DNA from: Impatiens glandulifera
Lineage: Eukaryota > Streptophyta > Magnoliopsida > Ericales > Balsaminaceae
Reading direction: 5' to 3'
Length of the DNA stretch: 64,000 bases
Assembly: GCF_907164915.1 (NCBI RefSeq)
Contig: NC_061867.1
Span: forward strand, 47,960,242 to 48,024,241
Shown here: positions 46,931-60,060 of the stretch, piece by piece
Numbering within the stretch: position 1 is the stretch's first letter
Layout: every line of letters begins with the position of its first letter
Translations under genes and position numbers: made by a program
Notes under the pieces: model-generated
Told to the model about the DNA's origin: nothing
The model's input: only the letters and a program-made list of their open reading frames with translations
Database searches by the model: none

Positions 46931-48780
46931 TTTTGAATTACATTGTTGTTGGTTCGTTATAAATATGGTAGACATGTTCTAAATACATTTTAAGAACTTT
47001 CAATACAGAGAAAAATGACCAAAGTCTCTATTTTAAAAACATCACTATTTGACTTATAAAAGTTTTGATTTCTATATTCGTGGTTGTCATTGTGTTTGAA
47101 TCGGGATTGGAAAGATGTATAATGTATTGTATATTAATCAAGGATTGCAAAGGGATTGATTCGGATTCATAAAATAAATAAATCAGTTCCAGAAATTTGT
47201 TGATGTGTTGGATTTGAGAATGGCCAAGTGTCTCGACCCTGATCTAGTTGTCGACTGAGAAAACCAATCAACGACCGATAGTTGCGATTTGTTTTTCTGA
47301 CTGAAGAACTAGGTTAATCGCCTGACCGATGAAATTATGATAGTGACCGAATCATGATTGAAAAGATGTATAATGTATTGTATATTAATCAAGGATTGCA
47401 AAGGGATTGATTCGAATTCAGAAAATAGATAAATTAGATCTAGAAATTTCTTGATGTGTTGGATTTGAGAACGACCAAGTGTCTCGACTCTGGCCTAGTT
47501 GTCCACCGAGAAAACCAATCAACGACCGATAGTTGTGACTTGTTTTTAGACCGAAGAACTAGGCTAATCGTTTGACCGATAAAATTATGATAGTGACCGA
47601 AGAAACAAGAGATCAATCGAGAGAGTTAAGCGTCTGACGACCGCAAGTTTTCAAAAAGAAAAGGGGGGGGGGGGAAGGGCATGGTACTAAGTGGGAACAT
47701 CCCTCGTAGAGAGCAAGAACATGTCCGCACCTAGAACCAACACACCTTCACTTTATCATCGACTTAATTACTTACTATTTGAACCTCCCCATTTACCAGA
47801 AAAAATAGTGCCTCATAGGATTCGAGTTCTTAGTCCCTCTCTAATGACTAGGGCACAAACCATCTAAGCTAGGGCCACACATGTGTCATGACTCGAATGC
47901 CTACCCGCGGTTAGCCCGCGCCCATGTACACTTACTTAGAGCTGCCTACTATCCGGCCAACCCATCTGATCTTAAACCCATTTGTTTTATTAATTGTTAC
48001 AATTTCTTTATTTTTTATTATTTTCTCTAATTAATTTTTTAAAAATTTCAAAATGTTATAAGACAAAAAAAAAAAAATATTTCTAACAAAATCAAATATT
48101 TATATAAGGGTATGTTTGGATTTTAATTTATTTTCAAACTAACCTTTTATTCCTTTTTAGGAACCCCTTTTCATCGCTACTCACTTACAGATATTTGAAT
48201 TTTTTTTAATATGAATCTATGACAATAACGTAAACACGTATTTTTTGAAACATGTTGATACAAACTAGACACATGTTTAGGTTTGAATTCACCCTTAGAC
48301 GCATTGGATGTAATACATATAAAATGTGTAAAATAATACTATTTTAAATGTCCAATAATTTAAACTAGAGACCTTATGACGGGTACGTGAGACATAATGT
48401 CAATACAATTTCTCATGTATAACTGAGCGTCAAATCAAGAATATAATCTCTAAAATGCATTTGTACCCCTAAATATTTTTATTTCCTAATTTATTGAGAA
48501 GTAAATTAAGCGGCTGTCAAAGCTAGTCCAAAACAAAACCTTTTACACGAGCTCTAATTGCGCTTAACATTTTGATTACTCGTCTTACTTGAGACACTCG
48601 AGAGAAAAGTAAGTTATGAAACAACAATTATCGAGCGCGATATATGATCTCCGAAGATATATGAACCTCCGAAGGAGGAGATTTAGGCGTTAATAAACTA
48701 GTCCAATTTCTTAAGCTGGTATATTCCTATCTCTTTCTACTAACATATTTATTGAATTATCACTACCTTTTCTTTAAGCA
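46930..48780 (+). repeat. Dispersed repeat family R, copies 4 and 5
   Basis: Copy 4 (46930-47340) is a short 5' piece (cattgttgttggttcgttat, gtatattaatcaaggattgc). Copy 5 (47340-48780) restarts with the same motif and carries the full 3' part described for copy 3, up to tattgaattatcactacc. Copy 5 has an 11-12 G run at about 47664-47674. Copies 3 and 5 flank the LTR-like 4-kb stretch in direct orientation. Confidence 0.7.
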
Positions 48781-51700
48781 TTTTAAAGATATTTAAAACT
48801 TCTTTTTAAATATTAAAGATTTCAAAGAATGAAATAGACATACTAGCTTGATACATTTGTTTATTAATTTAATATTACAAAAGAAACTTGTTACATCATT
48901 TAACTTATTATTTAAAATATTATAATATTTTATAAAAATAAAAAAGATTATTATTCAAAGATTCATGATACCGTCACAAAAATCACTTACACTGCACAAC
49001 AAATAATACAAACTATGACATGTTGTAATAAGTAGTAATAAACAAATAAATCAATGTCAATACAAAATGAAACATCAAATATATTTTAAAAAATCAAAAT
49101 AAACAAATAATAATAATGATATTAATAATTGACCTTTATTATCCTTTTGTCTAAATATTCTTAAATTTTGAAGCCTTTCTCTTTTGATCTATTTTTTTTT
49201 TTTTACTATAATTGATTGTTCTTCCAATCTTTTCATTTTTCTCTACATGGGGTATAACTTGATTATTTTTCTAAATACAAAATAAAAAATATTTTCATCC
49301 CCAAATAATCCTACATCAAGCAAGTTCCTAGAATACTTAGATAAAATTAAGATGTTAGATTTAAAAAAAATATATTATTTAAGTTTAATTATTGTTTTAT
49401 CATTATTTTAAATGTATAAATAAAGAAAATTAAAATAATAAAAGTTGTTTATTTTTTTAATTATTCATTTAAATAATACAATTAAAGCACAATATCTAAT
49501 AAATCCATAAAATAATCTCAAATAATCCTCAGGAAAAATATTTTTAATCATTCTACTATAAAAAATTTAAAATAATTAATAATAAAAAATCAATAAAACC
49601 ACAAAGGGAAATACGATAAAGATGAAAAAACAAACCCAAAATAGCAAAATTCTTGATGGTGAGTTGATTATAATTGACATTTAAAATAAAATATCTTTGC
49701 GGGAAACAAAAAAAAAATATCAAAAGGGGACCTAATCTAGTGGGATTCGATCTGAACCGTTAATATCACTGTCCAAGTGGGAGATCTGACGGACAAAATG
49801 TAGTGGATGTGGGACCACCAATCATTCGTGTCGTAAAGTTGAATGAGAGAGGTAAAGAAGATTTTGTATTGTTTGATTGAGGAAATATGTGAATAACCAT
49901 TTTAAATTAGATAAATATTTGATTGTTGGATATTATTTTAATAAATTTTTGCTCTCCTCAACCTTTATCATTTTTTCGATTAATAATACGAATAATATGG
50001 TGACAAATTCCCTACATCTATCGGCTTCTCAATTTTTTTTATATAATTAAAATTGATATATAGATTTTGTTCCAATTATTTGAGGGTTTTATCCCAAGAA
50101 AGTTGTTTAGAAAAAAATTAAGTTATTTGAGTTATTAATTTGTTAGAATTATTATAATGTTTTTTTATTTAAAATATAAATTTTATAAAATAAAATAAAA
50201 TAAGAGTATTTTAGTTGATAAAACAGATGATTTGATAGGATATTAATGTGAATTTATAATAAATTATATAAAATTCTAAAATAAATTTAAACAAAATATA
50301 TATCAAACCAATTCTAGTTTATTTAAATAATTAAATCAATTCAAATATATTAATAAAAACATATATTTGAATTTGTTATTATGTTGGTATTTTTTATAAA
50401 ATATGTTTAACCCACTATAATAATTTGAGGGATAAAAATATTCAAAGTTTAGGGTTTGATTTACTAAAAAAAAGAGTATTTAGTGAAGAAATTTAGCTAA
50501 CTTTTTAAAATTAAAAAATATATTTTTTTAAATAACTAAATTAATCTAAACCGAATTTCAAATATATTAATTAAAATTGTATTTATTTAATAATTAAATT
50601 TGTTATTATGTTTGGGTATAATTATGTTGTTTTTAATAACAAATTTCTTTGAAATTAGTTTTAAACACATTAAATATGAATTATTAAATGATTTATAGGG
50701 TTTGTATATAAACAAAATTATCTAACCTATCTAAATCCTAATATATATAAATATATTTAATCAAGTCAAATATAATATTTTAATATAATTAATTACTTAA
50801 AATTTATAAAAAAACAAATTAATCAAACTAGTAGTACATTGTTTAATATAAATATGATGATCGGTAATGATTTTGAGGATATGAGAATGTGTTTTTTTTT
50901 TAAAAAAAAAAAAACTTAAAAGAGAATTGATATATATATATTTATAAAATAAAAATTAATAATTTAAAAATATATAATATTGTAATACTTTGTTTATGAA
51001 ATGATTAATAAAAGGGAATGAAACTATGTTTAATTTTTTTTAAGTTATTTAAATAAACAAAAATCAAACAGCCTTAATTACTGCAAATAAATCTAAAAAA
51101 GTTATTATTATTATTTTCTATTACATAACTAAGCAAATAATAATGAATCTCAACTAACTAAAACGAGTAAAGTGTTAATATTTGGATCAAATTAACCCTT
51201 GTTTTTTATCTTGGAATAATTGCAGAATCCTTGTTACGTTTCCCTACTTGTGGATATATTTGAATTTGGAACCCACATGTATTCTTGGGGTCCACATTTA
51301 TGGTATCAAAGAGGACAATTATGTTGGCTATCAGAAAATGATACTTTTTGTCTATGTCTAATGTATCTTTCTTTATTAATTAATTAATTTTATCTATTTT
51401 TTTAAAACGTGCAAGTAGCTTCTTTGATCTTAGTTATTGAAGATTTTTGTTGAATTATTTGAAAAAATATCTTGTTCCACATATGTATTACTTGGGTGTG
51501 TAATGAGTTAATTAGTATATTTTTTTTATATATTTATTTATTTAAATTAAAAAAATTAGTATGATTTCTATAATTATAACCCAATTTTATGTTGGTTCTT
51601 CAATTTTGACCCGTCACAAAATTATTATCCGAACTGAACACGAAAAAACCAGGTTATGATCATTATTTTTGAGTATGTGTCAAAATTAAGTCGACCAGTT

Positions 51701-52715
51701 TAAACTTATTAAAAAATAAGTCAAAATTGAGAGACCTTAAATGACCCAAAATAGATTTGTCAATTGATTTATAATTTTTTAAAATTGCTTTTGTCCTTTT
51801 TCTACTAACTCACTCATCTTTTTGAGTTATCTATAAATAGATTTGTGATTCAGCTATATTTTTGTTTTGTGTTGATATCATTTTAATATTAAATATAGAG
51901 ATGTAATATTAATCAAATTAGGTTAAATCGAGTTTTGTTCGAGTTGAGTTAAATCAATTTGGTCGGGTTCAGATCAATTACAAATAAACAAGTTAAGTTC
52001 ATATTAAAAAATTTAACTCGAATTACTAAATATATTAGGTTCATGTTATTATCGTTCAACCTGTTAATCCAAACCCACCGATCCGAACTCCACCTGAATT
52101 GTCCTCCTAATTTTATATAGATACCATATAATCTTTAGAACTCCTTTGATCCAAGATTATTTGAAGACAATTATGTTATTATTTTAACATTTTGTTTAAT
52201 TAAAAAAAATAAAACAAAATAAGAATAATTGATATTTTGATTAATTATAAAATAAGATTGTTTATTTGATTGTTTTTAAATTCAACTACAAAAATATCTT
52301 TATTGTTTTACAATAAAAAAAACATTTTAATTTTAAAAAATTGGCACATCCAATCATCCATACAAAACATGAATTCAAGATTGTCCATTTGGACTAGTGG
52401 AGGATAGGACCGTAATTGCATGATAATTTTTGAGTGGGGTCCACTTACCAGGAGTTCTATTGGACCCACATGTCATTGGAAATGGGACCCACCCTAGTTT
52501 GTTTATTTATTTTTGTTTCTTTGACCTAGGTTTTTAGTAAGTAATAAATTCACCCATTTGCTATTTGTTTATATTTTGTTTTGTCTTTTTTGCCCCTGAC
52601 TGGACCCCACACACCACCACTAGTTTCTCTCCACTTCCATACAAAAGCCAGCAATTGGAGTTTCTTTAAGAAAAAAAATTAGTTTTTATTATTTTATTTT
52701 AAATTGAGAAATAAT
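48781..52715. other. AT-rich DNA, nothing recognised
   Basis: No gene or transposon identified. A short GC-richer patch at 49735-49850 (gatctgaaccgtta, gggaccaccaatc) and another at 52385-52640 with repeated ggtccac/gggaccca words resemble promoter-proximal plant sequence, but no gene start follows either. Confidence 0.4.
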
Positions 52716-52717
52716 TT

Positions 52718-53862
52718 TTATAAGAGTTTATTTGATCTTAGATTTTATTTTTAAAATCCAATGGGCTTCTTTGATGTGGGTTTTTAGGTGAGTTTTAAAT
52801 AATTTGTTTTTTAATTACATTATTAATCTAAATTTTAAAGAGAATTGTTTTTTTTGTATAGAATTCTAATTTTTAAAATATAAAATTAACTAAGCTAATT
52901 TTATAAAATAATTTTATAAAAGAAGTGGATGCTATTTATGGGCCTAGTTTGAAAATATTTTGATACACAATTTCTTAAATGAAAAATGATATTTGGATAA
53001 GAATACACAAATATAAATTTAAAATTACAATTTTTTATAATAATTGGGTCATATGATAATCACTAACTTATTGAAATAATCTTCACTTCTATCTATTTTA
53101 TTTACTTATACAATCATTAACTTAAGACATCTTTAACAATTTTAAAATCTAATAGTTACTTATAAGAGTTTATTTGATATTGGATTTTATTTTTAAAATT
53201 TAATGGGCTTGTTTGATGTGGGTTATTTGAGATGAGTTTTAAATAATTTGTTTTTTAATTATGAATATAATAATAAATTATGTTATTTTAATTATTAATC
53301 AAATATAAAAGATTATTTATTTAAAAGATAAATTTAACTTATTTTGTTTATAGAATTTTAATTTTTAAAAGATAAAATTAACTAAACTAATTTTATGGGC
53401 CTAATTTAAAAATATCTTAATTAGAAAATGATATTTAGATAAGAATAGTCCAATACAAAATTTATAAGAGTTATTTATAAGAGTTTATTTGATACTTATA
53501 CAATCATTAACTTAAGACATCTTTAACAATTTTAAAATCTAATAGTTACTTATAACTTATAAGAGTTTATTTGATATTGGATTTTATTTTTAAAATTTAA
53601 TGGGCTTGTTTGATGTGGGTTATTTGAGATGAGTTTTAAATAATTTGTTTTTTAATTATGAATATAATAATAAATTATGTTATTTTAATTATTAATCAAA
53701 TATAAAAGATTATTTATTTAAAAGATAAATTTAACTTATTTTGTTTATAGAATTTTAATTTTTAAAAGATAAAATTAACTAAACTAATTTTATGGGCTTA
53801 ATTTAAAAATATCTTAATTAAAAAATGATATTTGGATAAGAATAGTCCAATACAAAATTTAT
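52718..53862. repeat. Triplicated segment of about 390 bp
   Basis: Two well-conserved copies (about 53103-53490 and 53493-53862, period 390) share caatcattaacttaagacat, aatgggcttgtttgatgtgg, gagatgagttttaaataatt and aagaatagtccaatacaaaa. An older third copy at about 52718-53012 has the same order with more changes (aatgggcttctttgatgtgg). No coding signal. Confidence 0.85.
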
Positions 53863-55055
53863 AAACATATATTTGAATATTGTCTTCAAATTGAGCTATA
53901 TATACAAACCTCTCTTTAATTTTAGTTTCTAACAGTTTTTGTTTAGATTGTATTTTTTTATGAATAATTGAGCTTGTAACATTTTTTTTATAATCTACTT
54001 ATCGGAATATTCACCTCCACGGACCACCAGCTTCCTTTACTTTACGGTAAGTAATATTTTTAATCTTCAATACAAATATAGTCGAGACATGGAGATCTGA
54101 GTTTGGGTGAGTTTGAAATTTTTGTATGTTGGACTAAAAAAATTAACAAAAAAATTATTGATAAAATAAAGGATAAATGTAAGTTGTCATTTTTTTAAGA
54201 ATTAAATAAATAAATAGTAAAATAAATTAAATAATTTTAAGAGAGTAAGGTGTATGTCACATCTTTACCGTTAATTTTTTGTTTTTTTTGGATGGACTCC
54301 CTTACATGTATGTATTCGCCCCTGAAAATCTAAAAAAATAAATGTCACGCAACTTTGGGACAAGAAGCCTTCAAAGTTGTTCAGTTGAGTGAATGACCTC
54401 TTAACTTCATATTGCACCTATGACCTATCTATGTTTCTCAATATATTTCATTATTCATGTTGATCATTCTTAATAATTCAATTATTGTACCAAATATCTT
54501 AGACAACTCCAATCAACAATATCCCTAAACTTATAGATTTAGTAATTTTCTTATAACTTTTTTTTCTCAATTTAAACCGATAAAAAAAAAAGTTACATGA
54601 GTAAAATAATAAACGAATTAACATGAAAACGATAAGTAATTTAATAGATTTTAACTTACAACACAATATCAAATGAAAAATCATAACTTCTTTATTTTGA
54701 TAAACATGTGTGATATAAACTATGTGTTCTGAGGAGAGTGAATTCAAAGATTATCACTAAATAAGAACATTTAAAAAATATCATTAGGATGAATCTAAAA
54801 ATATTATTATAATATTTAATTAAATTAACACAAAGGCCATCCAAATTATGTTTTTACACCCCATTTCTAAGAAATTTTTTTAATAAAAATTTTAAATTTC
54901 TATGTAACTTGGATAAAATTATAGAAAAGAAATTAAAAGGATAATAAATTTAACAAAGAACAAGGTTTAAGTTCATAAATGAAAATTAGGGTTATTTGAA
55001 AAAAAGAAGAAAAACCCTCCATTCTGATTCAACAATTGCAGATGGCAACAGCATA
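53863..55055 (+). promoter_or_regulatory. Upstream region of the P-class PPR gene
   Basis: AT-rich upstream DNA. Close to the start it has a telo-box-like ttagggtt (about 54986-54993) inside a 7-codon upstream ORF frame (ATG 54979 to TGA 54997-54999). The frame of the PPR gene is open back to 54996 without an ATG. No TATA box can be assigned with confidence. Confidence 0.4.
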
Positions 55056-57152
55056 ATGCGAAGATCAAAGTCCATCTCCCCATTCCATTTCCATGAAATT
55101 CCAATCAACCGCATAACATCCAAATGGGTTTCATCACTCTCATCCAATCTCAATCCACAGCAAACACAGCATCATGTAGAAGAATCTCCAAACAATCAAG
55201 AACCACTAGACCCAGAGCCAGATGTTACAAACAGATCTTACTGGACAAAGAAGATTCACAGGCTTTGCTCTGTCGAAAGGAATGTGGACGAAGCTCTCCT
55301 TCTCCTTGCACATCTCACCTTTCGTGGCTACCGTCCTGATTCTCTCAATCTTAGCAGCATTATTCACGCTCTCTGTCATTCAAACCGCTTTGCCGAAGCT
55401 CATCACCGTCTTTCTCTTTCAATTGCCTCTGGTTTCATCCCCGATGAAAGAACCTGCAATGTTCTAATTGCTCGATTGCTTAACGGGCGTAACCCAGATC
55501 AGACATTGGAAATTTTCCGCGGGTTGATTAAGGTAAAGCCAGATTATGTACCTTCATTGGTAAATTATAATCGTTTAATGGATTTGATATGCTCGTTTAA
55601 TCGACCAAGTGAGGCGCATCAATTGATGTATGATATGAAGAACAGAGGACATAGTCCTAGTGTTGTTTCCTACACAGTTTTGATCAATGGTTATTGCAGA
55701 GCTGGGCAAGTATCTGATGCACATAAGATGTTCGATGAAATGTTTGAGAGTGGTGTTACGCCAAATGCACTAACATATAGCATATTGATTAGAGGGATTC
55801 TCAGGCAACGTGATTTCGAAAGAGGAAAGGAGCTAATTGTTAAACTCTGGAAGGTAATGGTTGATTCGAAAGAGGACCCATCTGGAAATAATGCTGCTTT
55901 TGCTAATATTATAGACTCTTTATGCCATGAAGGCCTTTTCCATGAATTATTCAAGATTGCAGAAGATATGCCTCAAGGAAAGACAGTCCCTGAGGAATTC
56001 GCCTATGGACAAATGATCGATTCTCTAACCAGATCCGGAAGGCACAATGGGGCTGCCAGGATAGTCTATATTATGAGCAAGAAAGGGTTCACTCCAAGCT
56101 TAGTATCGTACAATTCGATCGTTCATGGCCTCTGCAAAGAGAATCATCATACGAGAGCTTACCAATTGTTGGAAGAAGGAATCCGATTCGGTTACACACC
56201 ATCAGAATTCACTTACAAGGTTTTGGTTGATGGACTTTGTCGAGAATTCGATCATTGCAAGGGTTGGGAAGTTCTCCAAATCATGCTCAAGGAAGGAAGA
56301 ACGAATAAAACTAGAATATACAATATCTATTTGAGAGCACTTGTGCAGATGAATAACCCGACAGAGCTTCTAAATGTGCTCGTTTTAATGCTTCAGACGG
56401 ATTGCAAACCGGATTTGATCACCCTTAACACTGTTATTAACGGGTTTTGCAGGATGAGGAAAATCGACGAAGCTTTGAAGATCTTCGAAGATATGTTGAA
56501 TGGAAAGTTTCATGATCAGCCTAATGCTGTAACGTTCACTAGCATTATAAGTGGGTTAATTGATCACGAAAGAACTGAAGAAGCTCTTCATCTATTCAAT
56601 ATAACCATGTCTGAAAAAGGTATAATCCCTACTGTTGTAACATATAATGCTGTTCTTCGCAATCTGTTTAGGAAATGTCAATCAGATGAAGCAATGGTTT
56701 TTTTTAACCAAATGATATTGAATAAGGGTGTTGTTCCTGATTGCATTACCTACACAATTTTAATCGACGGGTTATCTGATTCTAACCAAATTGACGAAGC
56801 TAAGAAACTGTGGCAAGATGTTATATGGCCTACGAAGGTTCACGATGGTTATGTATATGCTGCTGTTGTTAAAGGGCTTTGTCGGTTTGGAAGATTGAAT
56901 GAGGCTTGTGATTTCTTGTATGAATTGGTGGATTGTGGGATTGTTCCGTGTATTGTGAGTTATAATATTGTGATTGATTGTGCTTGTAAGTTGGGGTTGA
57001 AGGATGAGGCTTATAGGATTTTGGGTGAGTTGAGAAGAAACGGGCTTAGTCCAGATGCGGTTACGTGGAGGATTCTTGAGAAGTTAAGGTCCAAAACGAT
57101 GATAAAACAAACTGTGCTCGATGATTCTGTTATGTCCGTCGAAAGTGGTTGA
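55056..57152 (+). CDS. P-class pentatricopeptide repeat protein
   Basis: This intronless gene encodes 698 residues. P-class PPR proteins are nuclear-encoded RNA-binding helical-repeat proteins of mitochondria or plastids that act in RNA stability, processing, splicing or translation. At least 14 regular 35-residue repeats run from about residue 70 to 680; clear examples are VVSYTVLINGYCRAGQVSDA, LVSYNSIVHGLCKENHHT, LITLNTVINGFCRMRKIDEA, CITYTILIDGLSDSNQIDEA and IVSYNIVIDCACKLGLKDEA. There is no E or DYW domain. Residues 1-45 (MRRSKSISPFHFHEIPINR onward) are basic, Ser-rich and poor in acidic residues, as in mitochondrial presequences; targeting is inferred. I chose the ATG at 55056; the frame is open to 54996, but only from a TTG. 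The exact RNA target and orthologue are not known to me. Confidence 0.93.
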   Translation: MRRSKSISPFHFHEIPINRITSKWVSSLSSNLNPQQTQHHVEESPNNQEPLDPEPDVTNRSYWTKKIHRLCSVERNVDEALLLLAHLTFRGYRPDSLNLSSIIHALCHSNRFAEAHHRLSLSIASGFIPDERTCNVLIARLLNGRNPDQTLEIFRGLIKVKPDYVPSLVNYNRLMDLICSFNRPSEAHQLMYDMKNRGHSPSVVSYTVLINGYCRAGQVSDAHKMFDEMFESGVTPNALTYSILIRGILRQRDFERGKELIVKLWKVMVDSKEDPSGNNAAFANIIDSLCHEGLFHELFKIAEDMPQGKTVPEEFAYGQMIDSLTRSGRHNGAARIVYIMSKKGFTPSLVSYNSIVHGLCKENHHTRAYQLLEEGIRFGYTPSEFTYKVLVDGLCREFDHCKGWEVLQIMLKEGRTNKTRIYNIYLRALVQMNNPTELLNVLVLMLQTDCKPDLITLNTVINGFCRMRKIDEALKIFEDMLNGKFHDQPNAVTFTSIISGLIDHERTEEALHLFNITMSEKGIIPTVVTYNAVLRNLFRKCQSDEAMVFFNQMILNKGVVPDCITYTILIDGLSDSNQIDEAKKLWQDVIWPTKVHDGYVYAAVVKGLCRFGRLNEACDFLYELVDCGIVPCIVSYNIVIDCACKLGLKDEAYRILGELRRNGLSPDAVTWRILEKLRSKTMIKQTVLDDSVMSVESG

Positions 57153-58320
57153 TATGTATAATATAACTTAGTTTGTAGGGCTAGATCAAGTGGGAAGAGT
57201 TTAGAAGACTTCCATATTGGATTCGACAACAATATCATTGAAGTTATGGTTGTAGAATGTTGTAACAGTCTTCCTAGGGGAAGAAACCCTGGTTAAGAAA
57301 AGAAAATTTTGGTAATTTTTTTTTTATATTTATTTATTTTGTAAGTCATTTTATTATGGTACATTTTATTTTTCTCTCTTCATTAAGAACATTCTGAAAG
57401 GTTAGATTATGAGCTAAAAGAACATACTCCACTTTAGGGAGCTCCAAACATGAGTTCTTATGGTGTATGTTATATGAAAGTTGTTAGAGGAGATGTGCAC
57501 ATTACCCCCCAAGTTTATAATAGTTTAAAGATATCTTGAATAGTAGTTAAAAAAATAATTTGCTTAACAAATAAATAATTTATTATTTTATAATAGGTCT
57601 AATTGTGATTAGAGGTTGTGTTTTCATCCTAATGGGACTCCAATATTGAACCTTTAGCTATAGGAGGCCTTTCCGAAATGAACAAAAACATGCTGTAATC
57701 TTATTTTAACGTAATATTTTTCTTTGTGTAATTAATTTATCACGTTTTTTAAATAAAATGATATTCAAAGATATTTTTGGCGTTTTTTTAAATTGAATTT
57801 TGTTTCGAAATTTATGTATTCTAATTTGACGAAATTGGTTTGGTGACTAAATAATGTGTAATATTTGGAAACATTTAAGAAAATTTGAAGAAAGATAAAA
57901 TTGATATTTATTTTTTAAAAAACTTTTTAATGACATAATTTTATGTATAATTTACCATTTTCGATATACACGTTTAAAATTGTCAAATATAGTTTGAATG
58001 CCTTAAAAAATGTGTAATATGTGAGAATAATTAGAAATAAAATGTTATTTTATTTTATAAATGTGGAAAATTAATTAAGAAAAATAAAATAGTAGGTTAA
58101 AGTAAGAAAACGAACATTCATTTGTTTAATAGAAAACCTTAAATGATTAAAATTGTGATAGTTAAAGTCTTACAATTCAAAATTCGAACTCATTTGATAA
58201 ATCGACCCAAATTCGAACCTCAAGTAAAATATTTAGCCTTTTATAATATAATCAATAATTTTTTTATTGAATGGCTTGTATTTAGGTCATTTGTTGTTCG
58301 TATTCAGTCGATGGTGGTTG
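57153..58320. other. 3' flank of the PPR gene and AT-rich DNA
   Basis: The probable 3' UTR runs from the TGA to about 57400. The remainder is AT-rich with no gene recognised. Confidence 0.4.
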
Positions 58321-60060
58321 ATTGACTACCGGAATTGGTCCTCCCTGGATTTCCATTGGGTTTATCTCGCCTTCATGAGTTCCATATTCTACTTCTATAG
58401 TCTTGTCGTAGTCATCGTCAGAATCCTCGTAAAATGAAACTTCCTTTTCGGACCGTGGACCATGAGGAGGATTATGATTGACGGGGTGAATATGATTGTG
58501 ATAGGTTGGCTAGGAAAGCAAGAGAAAGTGAGTATATTTTGAGATGTGGATGACATAACTTGATTAACTAAAGAACTTGTAATCAACCCAAGTTGTCTCG
58601 TAACTATTGGAGAGTTGTCTTTATCTCTTTAAAAATTCGATATTGAGACCGTTTCAAGCACGGGACTTTCTTTAGCCATTTTTAGACTCGTGAAACATCT
58701 GGTCGTCGGATCCCTCCTTCTTGGGTCCGTAAAATCAATCGTGGTTGAGAATTGTGATTGAGGGGATGCGATGAGTTTCGAGCAAATGTAGCTTATTTAT
58801 AATGCAATGCATGTGCATGTATATGAATCATAGAGAAAATGAATACCTCTTTTCTAATTCCATTTTGATAAAATCCAAATATCTTACATGATAGAATTGT
58901 TATATTACAAACACGTTCTCTTGTTTATATTTACAAAGAGGGTATATAAGTAAAGTAGGAAAATACGAGATGTCTTGAACTAAGTCCTTTCGATGCTTGT
59001 TTCTACTCATGTGTCGTCTTCTTGCTTCCTCTTTTTATTTTGTTTGCCCTCCTTTACAATCTCCATTATGTAGTCTTTTCGTTACTTCAGAATTCTCATC
59101 TGTGTGGCGTTATGCCATATTTTTAAGATAGCCAATATATGTCCTATATTGGATTGACGTATCTATGGCCATCACATTTCCCATATAGGGTGACATGTTA
59201 TCCTAACTAAAATGTTTGAACAATTCAATCGTATAGTAGGAGGTAACCCATTTTAGACCCATGAGTACAATTATTGACTCAACGTCCATTAGATAAGCTA
59301 TTTTTGGATGGGATACCATGTGAGTAACTCTTTGACGGAATTGTCGTCTTGGATGATAAGTCTTGACATGACTTTCTTTACCCTTCAATATTGGGTGATT
59401 GTGCCCATATGGTCTCCTGGATCCAATGGTGGGATGTACTCGAGCTTATCAAGAAACCAAATGTATAATATTAATGATGAGCCTCTTTTTCTCAATATGG
59501 AGGCTTAATATGATTCATTCAATCCTATAAGGATTTCCGTTAGAATGAGACTGAACGAGGCGGTGATGATATTAAAAAAAATATCTGATATAAAACATGG
59601 CAGAGATAATAAATGCATTTTTCGCCAGATCTGCCCCATTACCGTCCCTAGTTGTGATTCATGAGGACTTTCCCATTTTTTATCTCTAATTTTCTCCACT
59701 TTTGGAAATCGATAGCGGCTTTCATTAAGATGCTTTCAAATGTTGTCTTGGTATATCTAAATTATTTTTGCAGTAATTTTCTTAATAACATTGATTCTAC
59801 ATATGATTTAAGATATAGAATATTTATGTTGTTGATCATTAAGATGGCCCTAAATTTTTCTATGGTATGACATATTTGTTTGTCTCGCATGAAGAAAGTT
59901 CGGGAGATTGGACTACATCTCCTCTACATTTTTATGATGATTTTTTTATTACTTTAAAGTTGATAAACATAATGATGTTGTTTAACACATGTTCTATAAT
60001 TCCATTCAAACTCATTATAGTAGTAAGATGTAAGGGACCAATGGTGAGCCGTCTAGAATA
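58321..60060 (-). pseudogene. Relic of a retroelement or unknown gene, unassigned
   Basis: The minus strand at about 58480-58325 stays open and reads protein-like and acidic (VSFYEDSDDDYDKTIEVEYG and an Ile/Pro-rich tail). Around 59510-59200, minus-strand pieces such as GKESHVKTYHPRRQFRQRV also look coding, interrupted by stops. Base composition is less AT-rich than the surroundings. I cannot assign a family; decayed transposon coding sequence is the likeliest explanation. Confidence 0.3.

Noticed and set aside
47663..47675. Quadruplex-forming regulatory site at the G run
   Set aside because: A single G run of 11-12 inside a decayed repeat copy, absent from the other copies.
54996..55055. 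Longer N-terminus for the P-class PPR protein
   Set aside because: The extra 20 codons begin with TTG, not ATG; the first in-frame ATG is at 55056.
55124..57238. Several alternative-frame ORFs in the P-class PPR gene
   Set aside because: They are shadows of the 698-residue PPR frame and have no domains.
59203..59508. Small genes on both strands around 59.2-59.5 kb
   Set aside because: The frames overlap antisense, are short and lack domains; they fit decayed transposon DNA.
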